Assembly (NCBI RefSeq): GCF_021228795.1
Contig: NZ_CP089309.1
Coordinates: forward strand, 310,001 to 374,000
Source of the DNA: Thiocapsa bogorovii
GTDB taxonomy: Bacteria; Pseudomonadota; Gammaproteobacteria; Chromatiales; Chromatiaceae
Length of the DNA stretch: 64,000 bases
Direction: 5' to 3'
The notes beneath the pieces were generated by a model. That model was given only the letters and a program-made list of their open reading frames with translations, did not search any database and was not told where the DNA came from. Each line of letters begins with the position of its first letter. Within the stretch, counting starts at the first letter, position 1. Positions 7,949 through 16,315 of the stretch are shown here, in pieces. The position numbers and the translations under genes are program-made.

Positions 7949-8881
7949 TCAGGTCGCCGGCCCGCTTGTGCCGGAACCCGGCGGCGGCGATGGTGCAACC
8001 CGAGACCGGATATCGGCCCAGATGTCCACCAAACCGATACAGGCGATCAGCAGCAGTGCCTGCGGCATGAAAAACACCACCAAGACGTAGAGCCCCACCA
8101 ACCACGCCTGCCGTGCCTGCTTGAGCGCTCGCACCTGATGGGCGACCGCGAGACCCTGAAACAGGAGCAGGACGCCAGGCACCAGCAATAGATTCGCCGT
8201 CAGGCTCGCGCCGTCGCTGAAGGGAAGAAGCGCCAGCAGCACGACGACGAGGACCCCGAAAGGACGACTCAAACGCAGCTGCCGAAACTCCTCGCCAAAC
8301 CCCCCCGGGTTGTAGAGCAGCGCCTGCCACCAGCGAGCAATAAAGAGCCCGAACAGCAACTGTGCGACCAAGGCCGCTGCAAATGCGCCGGTCATCCATC
8401 CGGCAAGCTCGGCGAACACGGCGGCACTCGCCGGATCGTCCAGCACGCCGTCTTTTACCAGCGCGTCCCGGAACGGCTCGAGGAGCGTCAGCCAGGTGGC
8501 ACTCGGGTCGCCCATCAGGCCGTACGCCGACAACACCAGAAGGACGCCCAACACACCTGCCACTTGCAGCGTCAGCGCCAAAGACCGGCTGTATCGCAGC
8601 AGCAGTGCCAGGGCCAGAATCGGCACCCAGAGCATCAACAGCACGCCGAGCGCAGGCAAAGGCGAGCCCAAAGCCAACCAGGCGATGACGCCCATTCCGA
8701 GGGTCGCCGCCGCACTCACGAGCAGCCCGTAAATAGGACCGCTTCGCAGAGCGACCAAACCGATCGAGCCGGCGCTGAGCAGCCCCAACGGCGGGACTAG
8801 GATCGACAACAGGGCCGTCGCGGCGGCGACCAGCGCCGCCTGCGACGGACCGCGCATCACGAAGGCCGCAATCGCCTTCAT
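7949..8881 (-). CDS. DUF2232 (YybS-like) polytopic membrane protein
   Basis: A 310-aa hydrophobic protein with about eight predicted membrane segments and a polar C-terminal tail rich in Pro, Ser and Gly. The start at 8881 (MKAIAAFVMRG) is 8 bp after the rpsR stop; the frame stays open further upstream but overlaps rpsR and rpsF. A DUF2232/YybS-type membrane protein between rpsR and rplI is a recurring arrangement in gammaproteobacteria and some other bacteria. No catalytic motif is visible and the function is unknown. Assignment rests on position, length and hydrophobic pattern. Confidence 0.75.
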   Translation of the reverse strand: MKAIAAFVMRGPSQAALVAAATALLSILVPPLGLLSAGSIGLVALRSGPIYGLLVSAAATLGMGVIAWLALGSPLPALGVLLMLWVPILALALLLRYSRSLALTLQVAGVLGVLLVLSAYGLMGDPSATWLTLLEPFRDALVKDGVLDDPASAAVFAELAGWMTGAFAAALVAQLLFGLFIARWWQALLYNPGGFGEEFRQLRLSRPFGVLVVVLLALLPFSDGASLTANLLLVPGVLLLFQGLAVAHQVRALKQARQAWLVGLYVLVVFFMPQALLLIACIGLVDIWADIRSRVAPSPPPGSGTSGPAT

Positions 8882-8889
8882 GCCGCGGA

Positions 8890-9126
8890 TCAGTGACCGT
8901 CGGTGTACGGAAGCAACGCCAGGTAACGGGCGCGCTTGACCGCTTGCGCGAGCTGACGCTGATACTTCGCCGAGGTTCCGGTGATCCGACTTGGGACGAT
9001 CTTGCCGGACTCGCTGACATACGCCTTCAACAGGTTGAGATCCTTGTAGTCGATCTCGGTGATGCCTTCGGCGGTGAAGCGGCAATAGCGCTTGCGACGG
9101 AAAAAACGTGAATTGCTGGATTCCAT
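8890..9126 (-). CDS. rpsR: 30S ribosomal protein S18
   Basis: A 78-aa small-subunit protein that binds 16S rRNA as a heterodimer with S6. Diagnostic stretches are [47 protein letters not shown] and the basic C-terminal [13 protein letters not shown]. It lies 15 bp after rpsF and 8 bp before the DUF2232 gene, so it belongs to one transcript with them. Confidence 0.97.
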   Translation of the reverse strand: MESSNSRFFRRKRYCRFTAEGITEIDYKDLNLLKAYVSESGKIVPSRITGTSAKYQRQLAQAVKRARYLALLPYTDGH

Positions 9127-9141
9127 GGATGGCGTCTCGTC

Positions 9142-9555
9142 TTAGTCGCTCGAGGAGGTGCTGTCGGGGTTGCTGCTGCGAGCGGAATCTTCCCGCCGGC
9201 TGGCGCCCTCGGGAGCATCCGAGCGCTCGCGCTCTTCGCCCGTCTTGACCAGCGGGGAGGGTTCCGTCACGGCATCGTCGCGGCGAACGATCAGGTTGCG
9301 AAGGACCGCGTCGTTGAACCGGAAAGCGCTTTCGAGCTCGTCGATCGCCTCTTGGTCGCACTCGACGTTCATCAAGACGTAATGCGCCTTGTGCACCTTG
9401 TTGATCGGGTAGGCCAACGGCCGACGCCCCCAATCCTCCATGCGGTGGACGACGCCGCCACGCTTCTGCAGATTCGTCTGGTAGCGCTCGATCATGCTCG
9501 CCACCTGCTCGCTCTGGCTCGGATGAACCATGAAGACTACTTCGTAATGTCGCAT
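9142..9555 (-). CDS. rpsF: 30S ribosomal protein S6
   Basis: The S18 partner in the 30S central domain, 137 aa. The start is ATG 9555 ([18 protein letters not shown]), preceded by a strong AAGGAG; the longer open frame upstream is leader. Conserved segments include [23 protein letters not shown] and [19 protein letters not shown]. The C-terminus is an acidic, Ser-rich extension that varies in length in this family. It is the first gene of rpsF-rpsR-DUF2232-rplI-dnaB. Confidence 0.97.
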   Translation of the reverse strand: MRHYEVVFMVHPSQSEQVASMIERYQTNLQKRGGVVHRMEDWGRRPLAYPINKVHKAHYVLMNVECDQEAIDELESAFRFNDAVLRNLIVRRDDAVTEPSPLVKTGEERERSDAPEGASRREDSARSSNPDSTSSSD

Positions 9556-9640
9556 TGAAGCTCCTTTCGGATTGACAGCCTCCCGCGACGGCAAGATGGC
9601 CGAAACGGTGAGACAAGGAGTTCCCCGGAGTGCGGGGAAT
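9556..9640 (-). promoter_or_regulatory. rpsF mRNA leader, candidate S6:S18 autoregulatory structure
   Basis: The 85-nt leader can form two stems. TTCCCC/GGGGAA (9634-9639 with 9621-9626) lies near the transcript start. TTTCGG/CCGAAA (9600-9605 with 9565-9570) has a 3' strand that overlaps the Shine-Dalgarno AAGGAG (9561-9566). In many bacteria the rpsF leader binds the S6:S18 dimer and represses its own translation. The SD-sequestering stem fits that role, but the conserved CCG bulge of that motif was not established here. Confidence 0.45.
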
Positions 9641-9645
9641 CGCGC

Positions 9646-9673
9646 ATTATACGGGGTACGGACGTTAGGTCAA
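9646..9673 (-). promoter_or_regulatory. sigma-70 promoter of the rpsF operon
   Basis: On the minus strand, -35 TTGACC (9668-9673) and -10 TATAAT (9646-9651) are separated by 16 bp. This is close to the consensus and about 90 bp upstream of the rpsF start codon. Transcription would begin near 9640. Confidence 0.8.
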
Positions 9674-9728
9674 AGGTTTGCGGACGGCGACTCGCGAGCA
9701 GTACCCGCGGCAGAGTGGTCGGCGCGCC

Positions 9729-10181
9729 TCAAGCGGCGGCACCGAGCTCGGATTCGATGAGGCCTTTCAGGTTGCGCGTGACGCGCTCGGCACCATCCTG
9801 CGCAGCAACCCGAATCAGCTTCTCGAACGGCCGAAGCGCCAAATTGAGCTGCGCGAGCTCGAAGATGAAGGTGAGATGTGTATGCTCGCCGAGGGGATCG
9901 AACCGATACTCGATCACGTAGGGGTCGGTGGTCCCCTTGAAGGACACGCGCCGGCCAGGCTCGAGCGCGACGACCCGGAACCGACTGTCGGTGCGGCGGC
10001 CTTGATCGACACGAATCTGTCGACCGATCCAGCCGACCCGGATCGGACCTTGGGTCACCGCCTGAAGACTCTGCACCTCCGGCGACCAGCGGGGGTAGTT
10101 GCGGAGGAAGTCCTCCACCACGAAGCTGAAGACCTGCGCGGGCGGAAGACGAATTAGTGTCTGTACTTGGGTCTTGACCAT
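9729..10181 (-). CDS. SRPBCC/polyketide cyclase-like (CoxG/START fold) protein
   Basis: A 150-aa protein starting at ATG 10181 (MVKTQVQTLIRLPPAQVFSF). The start of strand 1 followed by PPAQVFSFVVEDFLRNYPRWSP is the typical opening of SRPBCC proteins, where the helix grip encloses a hydrophobic ligand. GRRVSFKGTTDPYVIEYRFDPLGEHTHLTF matches the central antiparallel strands and the last 35 residues form the long C-terminal helix. No catalytic residue is evident; a lipid-binding or stress role is a guess. The frame extends far upstream into the divergent acyltransferase, which is not credible coding. Confidence 0.75.
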   Translation of the reverse strand: MVKTQVQTLIRLPPAQVFSFVVEDFLRNYPRWSPEVQSLQAVTQGPIRVGWIGRQIRVDQGRRTDSRFRVVALEPGRRVSFKGTTDPYVIEYRFDPLGEHTHLTFIFELAQLNLALRPFEKLIRVAAQDGAERVTRNLKGLIESELGAAA

Positions 10182-10250
10182 GGATGATACCGTCCCCCGA
10201 TGCGCGCTATTGATCAGGTAAGCAGGACCGAACATGGATCTTCGCAGACA

Positions 10251-11504
10251 ATGGGGTCTTACGGAACCGGCCCAAGACCTAGATGCATCGAGGCGACGCG
10301 ATTGAGTCGTCCCTCGACAGACCGGAATCGCGCGCTCGACGGCATCCGCGGTCTTGCCATCCTCTGGGTCTTCGCCTTTCACGCAAACGCCCTTTTGGTC
10401 GGAGGAACAGCCGACGCGCCCATGGGCTGGGGCCAATCACTGGCCGAGAAGGGCATGCTCGGAGTGCAGCTCTTTTTCGTTTTGAGCGGCTTTTTGCTTG
10501 TGCATCCTTGGATAACGGCCGCCGCGTCCGGAGCACCCTATCCGTCCACCGGACACTTCTTCGCGCGCCGGGCTCGGCGCATATTCCCGACCTACTGGCT
10601 CCATCTCGCCCTGTTGATCGGGTTGATCCTTCCGATCCTGCGCGGCAGCTTTGCCGTCTTGGGCTCCGAGATCGGACAGACCAACCTCTGGCTACATATC
10701 CCCCTGCTGCACTTTCTGCACCCGGGGAGCTCCAGCTCGCTCGGGCTCAACATGGCCCTTTGGAGCCTGAGCATCGAGGCCCAATTCTATCTGCTTCTGC
10801 CATTGCTGGCCCCGTTGTTCGTCCGAAACCGGGTCCTGATCGCACTCCCGGCGGCCTTGCTGATCGCGCTGTTGTGGAAGACCTACGCGCCCGGCTTGCT
10901 GATGGAGTGGGTCTATCTGAACGTGCCCCCTTCCCGATTGGTCTTCTTCGATCCGGTCTCGGGACACGCCGGCCCCTTCCCGCCCGAGATGATGCACTTC
11001 TTTCTGGAGCGCCAGCTGCCGGGCGAGATCATCGCCTTTGCACTCGGGATGGCGGGAGCCAACCTCTACACCCGGGCGCGCTCCGGCGAACCGACCTCGC
11101 AGCCGTTGCGCTTCCTCGACCTCACCGCATTCGCCTTCCTGCTCCTTGCGACGCCGACGCTGATCCACCTTTCGTTCGGCGAAATTCTGACGGGGGTCGG
11201 GTGGCGACTCGTCGGAATGCCGCTCTTCCTCGTCGGCTGTACCCTGGTCGTCGTCGCCGCCGCGCTTCGGACCCCGTTGATCGACTGGATCTTGGCAAAC
11301 CCGGTCCTGGTGCCGATCGGCATCATCAGCTACAGCCTCTTTCTGTGGCACGAGCCCGTGCTGCGGTTGGTCGCGACGGGTCGGCTGCTGCCTGCTGCGT
11401 GCGACAGCTCACCCTGCCGAATCGCAGTCGCACTTGGGCTCGCCCTACTCGTCGCGGCGGCTTCGTACATCCTGACCGAGCGACGCAGGTCGCCACGCGT
11501 GTAG
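10251..11504 (+). CDS. acyltransferase family 3 (OafA/YrhL-like) membrane protein
   Basis: An integral membrane O-acyltransferase of about 417 aa with roughly ten hydrophobic segments. The family signatures are NRALDGIRGLAILWVFAFH (with the essential H), LFFVLSGFLL, FFARRARRIFPTYW and SLSIEAQFYLLLPLL. Such proteins transfer acetyl or other acyl groups to polysaccharides, LPS or peptidoglycan from the cytoplasmic side. The start is uncertain: ATG 10251 is used, but ATG 10200 and TTG 10302 are in frame, and similarity begins after about 10310. It is divergent from the SRPBCC gene. Confidence 0.88.
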   Translation: MGSYGTGPRPRCIEATRLSRPSTDRNRALDGIRGLAILWVFAFHANALLVGGTADAPMGWGQSLAEKGMLGVQLFFVLSGFLLVHPWITAAASGAPYPSTGHFFARRARRIFPTYWLHLALLIGLILPILRGSFAVLGSEIGQTNLWLHIPLLHFLHPGSSSSLGLNMALWSLSIEAQFYLLLPLLAPLFVRNRVLIALPAALLIALLWKTYAPGLLMEWVYLNVPPSRLVFFDPVSGHAGPFPPEMMHFFLERQLPGEIIAFALGMAGANLYTRARSGEPTSQPLRFLDLTAFAFLLLATPTLIHLSFGEILTGVGWRLVGMPLFLVGCTLVVVAAALRTPLIDWILANPVLVPIGIISYSLFLWHEPVLRLVATGRLLPAACDSSPCRIAVALGLALLVAAASYILTERRRSPRV

Positions 11505-11594
11505 ATCTTCCGGTTATCCTCGCTGGTGCAGCACGGCCGAGGGTTCGACCGCCTCGCGCACCGTGCAACCAATTGCGTGATCTGAGGTTTAATC

Positions 11595-11682
11595 CTAAAC
11601 CGCGCCAGCTCCGAGCGTCGTCGATTCAGCCCCAAGCCGATCCAACCCGAAAACAACGCAAATAACACTCTGCGCGGTTTAG
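11595..11682. repeat. 88-bp repeat with inverted TAAACCGCG ends
   Basis: The left end CTAAACCGCGCCAG (11595-11608) and right end CTGCGCGGTTTAG (11670-11682) are inverted copies, apart from one extra C. The element lies between two convergent genes. Its right end contains the TAA stop of the minus-strand DnaJ-like gene. It belongs to the dispersed 85-88 bp family described in the findings. Confidence 0.8.
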
Positions 11683-12440
11683 TCGCCCAGCAATAAGCGT
11701 TTGGCCTCGTTGATCTTCGCGGCCAGATAGTCCGACCCGCCGCGATCGGGATGCAGGCGTTGCATGAGCCGCCGATGGGCTGTGCGGATTGCATCGGCAT
11801 CGGCGTCCGGCTCCAAACCGAGAATCGCCCATGCCTCGGTCTTCGTGAGACGCTCGCCGTGGGGCGGCGCACGACCGGTACGGCCGCTTCCTTCGTCGCT
11901 TGCGCGCCAGTCGGCCTCGCGCTCGCGATCGAGATAGGCCTCGAGCACCGCCGCCGACTGTGCATCGGCGTCGCGATAGAACTCAAGGATGCGAATCAGC
12001 TCGTCGAGCGTGAGATCCGACAGGCGGCGATCCTTGAAGGGGCCGTCGAGGACTTGGCCGTCCATCGTGCCGGTCCTGTGATCCAGGCTCATCGCGAGGA
12101 ATTTCGTCCGAATGCTCGAGGCCTGAGCGCCGCCGCCGGCACCGGCTCCGCCGGGTCCAGCCAATCCACCCAGACCGAGACTGCGCAGCACCTGCTGGAT
12201 GGCGGGGAAGAGCCGCACGACGGCGGCCGCACGCAGCACCAGCGGGATGGCCGCGCCGACGGCCGCGAAGATGGGGCTCAAACGTCCGGTCGCTGCGGCA
12301 AGGACCAACACGCCGATGATGCCCCAGAACGCAGCCTTGCGCAGAACCTGACCGACCCGGTGCGCAGGAGTAACGCGAAACCAGTGAAGAAACCACAGCA
12401 CTGCGCCCAGGATTCCGAGCAGGATCAGCAAACGCGCCAT
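11679..12440 (-). CDS. membrane-anchored J-domain protein
   Basis: A 253-aa protein with two or three hydrophobic segments in the first 100 residues, a Gly/Ala-rich linker ([14 protein letters not shown]), a middle helical region ([17 protein letters not shown]...) and a C-terminal J domain. The J domain reads [14 protein letters not shown]...[32 protein letters not shown] with the essential HPD motif. Placing J at the C-terminus behind a membrane anchor resembles DjlA/Tim14-type co-chaperones, which recruit DnaK to the membrane. It follows a VWA protein gene 7 bp upstream, probably one operon. The client is unknown. Confidence 0.88.
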   Translation of the reverse strand: MARLLILLGILGAVLWFLHWFRVTPAHRVGQVLRKAAFWGIIGVLVLAAATGRLSPIFAAVGAAIPLVLRAAAVVRLFPAIQQVLRSLGLGGLAGPGGAGAGGGAQASSIRTKFLAMSLDHRTGTMDGQVLDGPFKDRRLSDLTLDELIRILEFYRDADAQSAAVLEAYLDREREADWRASDEGSGRTGRAPPHGERLTKTEAWAILGLEPDADADAIRTAHRRLMQRLHPDRGGSDYLAAKINEAKRLLLGD

Positions 12441-12447
12441 GCGAACC

Positions 12448-13167
12448 TCAAGTCCTTTTCTTCGTCATTTGGTGGGTCAATTGGAGGACGGCTCCACCGT
12501 GGGTCTCGCCGTAGTGCGTCAGCGCAGCCCGACCACCGGCGGCATAGACGGCCACCGCGGCAAGCAAATCGTGAAGCGTCCGGGGGCTGCTCGAGTCGAA
12601 CGGACACCAAGCGCCGCCACTCAAGCGAGCGATCTCGCGAAAGCTGCGCTCGGTCGCCGGATCGCGGCCTTCCTGAAACACGAATGCCGGCACGCCCGAG
12701 AGCCCGAGCCGTCCGGCCAGGTCGGCAAGACGATCGCGACTCTCCTCCATGCAGTCGCCGACGAACACCAGGGCATCGACGCGCCCTTTCTCGGCCTCGT
12801 CGAGGGCGTGTTTCAGGACACGACCGATCTGGGTCAGACCGGCCTCGCAGAAGACCCCGTTCATGCGTTTGAGCAATGCCTCCGAATCCTGGAGCCAAGG
12901 CGACGCCGAGAACTCCCGGAAGCCGCGATAGTAGCAGAGCTGAACCTCGAGTCCGCCCAGGTCGCGCGTCTCGATAAACATGCCGGACTGGATCTGCGCC
13001 GCCCGATCCCAGGTCGGCTCGCGGCTTGCCGTGGCGTCCATCGCGAAGATGAGCCGCCCGCGTGCGCCGGGCGGGCCGACACGCGGTGTCGCAGCGACCT
13101 GGCGCAGGAAGGCACTGACATCTTGGGCATTGGCGGGTGATTCGAGATCGGTTCGTTTCGAGGTCAT
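12448..13167 (-). CDS. von Willebrand factor A-like protein
   Basis: A 239-aa cytoplasmic protein with a VWA fold. After a short N-terminal helix ([13 protein letters not shown]) comes [20 protein letters not shown], giving the MIDAS-type DxTxS. It continues with [15 protein letters not shown] and [12 protein letters not shown], which supply the second and third metal-site loops (VGDCME), and with [10 protein letters not shown] and [16 protein letters not shown]. No signal or membrane segment is seen. It is 7 bp from the J-domain gene, so the pair may act together, perhaps in complex assembly; this is inferred from linkage only. Confidence 0.85.
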   Translation of the reverse strand: MTSKRTDLESPANAQDVSAFLRQVAATPRVGPPGARGRLIFAMDATASREPTWDRAAQIQSGMFIETRDLGGLEVQLCYYRGFREFSASPWLQDSEALLKRMNGVFCEAGLTQIGRVLKHALDEAEKGRVDALVFVGDCMEESRDRLADLAGRLGLSGVPAFVFQEGRDPATERSFREIARLSGGAWCPFDSSSPRTLHDLLAAVAVYAAGGRAALTHYGETHGGAVLQLTHQMTKKRT

Positions 13168-13373
13168 CTGAGATCGTTTCCGTCGTCATGATCGCGGCGA
13201 CACCCTCTCGCGCACCGCGAATCCCGAGCGTTCGACCGGTGCACCGGGCAAGCATTCCCGTGGGGGCGGTCCTGCCTGCTGCCCTCTGGTGGTTTCGGTC
13301 TATGGCGTCGTTGCGCCGTGAGCCGGTTCAGGGGAAATGCCGGCATCGTCGGCCTCGATCAAGCGTGCGGAGG

Positions 13374-15347
13374 TCAGACCGAGGCCTCCAGCGGCGCGAC
13401 TTGCGCCGCATCGGCTCGGTCCGGCGCGTCATCGGGCTGCGGCACGGCCTCGAAAAAGGCCCTCACGTCGTCGATCGATCGGGTGCGGGCCATCGCCGGC
13501 AGGCTTTCCAGGAAGCGATGGCCGTAGGATCGCCCCAGAAGACGCGGGTCGCAAACCACCAGGACCCCGCGATCCTCGCCGTCGCGGATCAGACGCCCGG
13601 CGCCCTGCTTCAGCGCGATGACGGCCTGCGGAAGTTGATGGTCGTTGAAGGGATTGCCGCCGCGACGACGCACGGCGTCGATCCGCGCGGCGAGCACCGG
13701 ATCGCCCGGGGAGGCGAAGGGCAAGCGGTCGATGAGCACGCACGACAGCGCATCGCCTCGGACGTCGACTCCTTCCCAGAAGCTTGATGTTCCCAACAGG
13801 ACGGCGTTGCCGAGCGCACGGAACCGCTCCACCAGATCGGCCCGGGGTGCCGTACCCTGGACCAGGATCGGATAGGGGATCCGGCCTTCCAGACCCTCGG
13901 CCGTCTCGCGCAATGCGCGATAGCTCGTGAACAGCAGGAAGGCGCGCCCGCGGCTGTAGCCGATAACCTCGCAGGCCAGCTCGAGCAGGTGGCTGTTGTA
14001 CGCCGGATCGGACGGCTGCGGCAGGCCCCGCGGGACGAACCAAAGCGCCTGCCTCGCGTAGTCGAAAGGACTGTCCCAGCGCTCGGTTTGCGCCTCCTCG
14101 ATTCCGAGCTGGCGGGCGAAATGATCGAAGCGCTCACCCACGGCGAGCGTCGCCGAGGTGAAGACCCAGGCCGTTTGGGGTCTCCCCATCTGGGCACGGA
14201 AGGGTTCGGCCACCTCGAGCGGTGTCTCGTGCAGCCGAAACCCGCGTCCCTGTGTCTCGAACCAGCGCACGGCCTCGGGCGGCTCGACCGAGGTCAGGCG
14301 CTGCAAGGCGTCGCCGAGATCCACGGCCCGCCCCAGGCAGGCGTCCAGACCCTTGCCGCGACCCTCGACGGCCTTCAGACCCTCGGTGACGGATGTCAGA
14401 CGCCGCACCAGGGTTTCCAGCGCCTTCAACACCTCGGGCGCGCCCGCGAGCTCGCTCCAGGGTCCGCGGCGATCGATCTCGCCGAGGCCCAGGCGCATGT
14501 CCTGAACGGCTCGACGCAGCGCCCCGAGACGCTTCGGCAGCTCGGGCATGTCCCCGGCCTCGCGACGATATTCGAGCTCGCTATCTCGGACCAGATCAAG
14601 CAATTGCCGAGCGCTGACGCGGACACCGAAGAAGCTGGTCGCCGTCTCGGGCAACTGATGCGCCTCGTCGAGCACGAAGCAGTCCGCACCGGGCAGGATC
14701 TCGCCGAAACCCTCGTCTTTGAGCGCCAGGTCGGCGCAGAAGAGATGGTGATTCACGACCACCAGATCCGCGCCTTGGGCCTCGCGGCGCGCGGCGACCA
14801 GATGGCAACCCTGCCAGTCCGGGCAGTCCTGGCCGAGACAGTTGTCGCTTGTCGAGGTCACGATCGGCCAGACCCGGGCGTCCTCGGGGATCGACAGCTC
14901 GGCGATATCGCCGCGTGTGGTCGACTTCGACCAGTCCTGAACCTGCTTGAGACCGCCGCGCGACTCGGGATCCAGGTGTGTGATGTCGTCGATGGCGAGC
15001 TTCAGGCGATGGCGACAAAGATAATTGGCGCGCCCTTTCAGCAGGGCGGCCCGCACCGGAACGCCGAGCGCGGCCGCCACGAGCGGCAGATCGCGATGAA
15101 AGAGCTGATCCTGGAGGTTGCGTGTGCCGGTCGAGATCAGCACCTTGCGTCCGGAGAGGATAGCCGGGACCAGATACGCAAAGGTCTTGCCGGTGCCGGT
15201 GCCAGCCTCGCAGATGAGTGTCCCGCCCTCCTCCATGAGGGCCGCGATCCGCTCGGCCATCGACTGTTGTTGTGCCCGGTGAGCGAAACCCGGCAGTCGC
15301 TCGGAGAGCCGACCGCGCGGACCGAAGATATCGCCGAGATCGGGCAT
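13374..15347 (-). CDS. ATP-dependent DNA helicase, DinG/YoaA family (Fe-S, XPD-like)
   Basis: A superfamily 2 helicase of 657 aa starting at ATG 15347 (MPDLGDIFGPRGRLSERLPGF). Walker A is EAGTGTGKT (about residues 47-55) and the DEAH box is VLDEAHQLPE (227-230). Four cysteines, C111, C170, C175 and C181, lie between them in the spacing of the XPD/DinG iron-sulfur domain. The C-terminal half has SATLAVGERFDHF, LFTSYRALRE, LLGTSSFWEGVDVRGDALS and QGAGRLIRDGEDRGVLVVCDPR. YoaA fits better than E. coli DinG by length and motif set. These enzymes remove R-loops or other structures and aid replication-fork repair. Confidence 0.93.
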   Translation of the reverse strand: MPDLGDIFGPRGRLSERLPGFAHRAQQQSMAERIAALMEEGGTLICEAGTGTGKTFAYLVPAILSGRKVLISTGTRNLQDQLFHRDLPLVAAALGVPVRAALLKGRANYLCRHRLKLAIDDITHLDPESRGGLKQVQDWSKSTTRGDIAELSIPEDARVWPIVTSTSDNCLGQDCPDWQGCHLVAARREAQGADLVVVNHHLFCADLALKDEGFGEILPGADCFVLDEAHQLPETATSFFGVRVSARQLLDLVRDSELEYRREAGDMPELPKRLGALRRAVQDMRLGLGEIDRRGPWSELAGAPEVLKALETLVRRLTSVTEGLKAVEGRGKGLDACLGRAVDLGDALQRLTSVEPPEAVRWFETQGRGFRLHETPLEVAEPFRAQMGRPQTAWVFTSATLAVGERFDHFARQLGIEEAQTERWDSPFDYARQALWFVPRGLPQPSDPAYNSHLLELACEVIGYSRGRAFLLFTSYRALRETAEGLEGRIPYPILVQGTAPRADLVERFRALGNAVLLGTSSFWEGVDVRGDALSCVLIDRLPFASPGDPVLAARIDAVRRRGGNPFNDHQLPQAVIALKQGAGRLIRDGEDRGVLVVCDPRLLGRSYGHRFLESLPAMARTRSIDDVRAFFEAVPQPDDAPDRADAAQVAPLEASV

Positions 15348-15388
15348 GACAGAGGCGTGGGCGCCCTGAGCGAGCCGACTCGGGCCGC

Positions 15389-16315
15389 TCAGTTGCCGCT
15401 CGCGCGCTGCTCTGCCGCGGTCGCGCCGGCGATGTCCCCCGAGCGCCGCTTGGACTCCGCGATCACGCGCCAGTTGTCCTGCTTGATCAGCGGCGTATCG
15501 CCTGCGAGGTCGTTCGAGCGCGAGGCGAGATTGCCGGCCTGACCAGCCTGTCCCTGCTCCAAGCGAACCCGGGCAAGCCGGTTCCACAGATAGGCCTCGC
15601 GCGGCGCGATCCGCAAAGAACGCTCGAGCGAGGCCGCTGCACCCGCATAGTCACCCGCCTGGCGCTGTTGCTCGGCTTGACGGGCCAATGCGTCCGCTGC
15701 CGGCGGCAGACCCGGCGCTGCCAGCGCCGGTGCCGGCGGGACCGCGGCGACCTGGACCTCAGGAGCAGGCGGCGCGGCGGGCGGTTCGACGGCCGGCGCC
15801 GGGGCGGGCGGAGGCGGCGTGAGAGGCACCTCGGCACGAGCGGGCGCAGGTGGCGCCGGCGCCTTGGCCTCGGGCTTGGGCGGCGTCTGCGCGACCTTCG
15901 GCGCAGGTGGAGCAGGCGTGGGAGGCCTCGCTGCTGCGGGGGCGGACGCGGTGCCCGGGGCCGACCCGGCGGCTCGCGCCTGAGTCGGCGGCGGCGTGGC
16001 CTCTGGCGCCGACGGCGTCGGAGCCGCTGCTCGAACAGACCCTGTCGTTTCCCCTGCGGTCGCCGCCTTGGAACTTGGCTCTGGATCAGGCTCGGGTGCG
16101 GGCTCGGCGGCCGGATCCCGATACGCAAAGACCCTGGTCTGCTGTTTCTTCGGCGCTGCAGGCTTTTCGGGCTCGGGCGGCGCCGCGGGCTTCGGCGCCT
16201 CGACAACGGATCCGCGCGGAGTCACTTGGACCACGGGCGCGGCTTCCTCGCGTTGTGCGGTCGCACATGCAGTCAGAACAAGCCCTGCAATCAAGATGGT
16301 CGGCACTCTGGTCAT
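15389..16315 (-). CDS. outer-membrane lipoprotein with Pro/Ala linker and C-terminal TPR, probable PBP1b activator (LpoP-like)
   Basis: A 308-aa lipoprotein. The signal ends in lipobox LTAC (Cys17). About 170 residues of Pro/Ala/Glu-rich linker follow, long enough to reach through the peptidoglycan layer. A C-terminal tetratricopeptide region (ADALARQAEQQRQAGDYAG, LERSLRIAPREAYLWNRLARV) ends in ...AEQRASGN. The gene overlaps mrcB (PBP1b) by one base. In Pseudomonas the TPR lipoprotein LpoP, encoded beside ponB, activates PBP1b and replaces enterobacterial LpoB. Architecture and linkage match that case; activation itself is inferred. Confidence 0.75.
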   Translation of the reverse strand: MTRVPTILIAGLVLTACATAQREEAAPVVQVTPRGSVVEAPKPAAPPEPEKPAAPKKQQTRVFAYRDPAAEPAPEPDPEPSSKAATAGETTGSVRAAAPTPSAPEATPPPTQARAAGSAPGTASAPAAARPPTPAPPAPKVAQTPPKPEAKAPAPPAPARAEVPLTPPPPAPAPAVEPPAAPPAPEVQVAAVPPAPALAAPGLPPAADALARQAEQQRQAGDYAGAAASLERSLRIAPREAYLWNRLARVRLEQGQAGQAGNLASRSNDLAGDTPLIKQDNWRVIAESKRRSGDIAGATAAEQRASGN

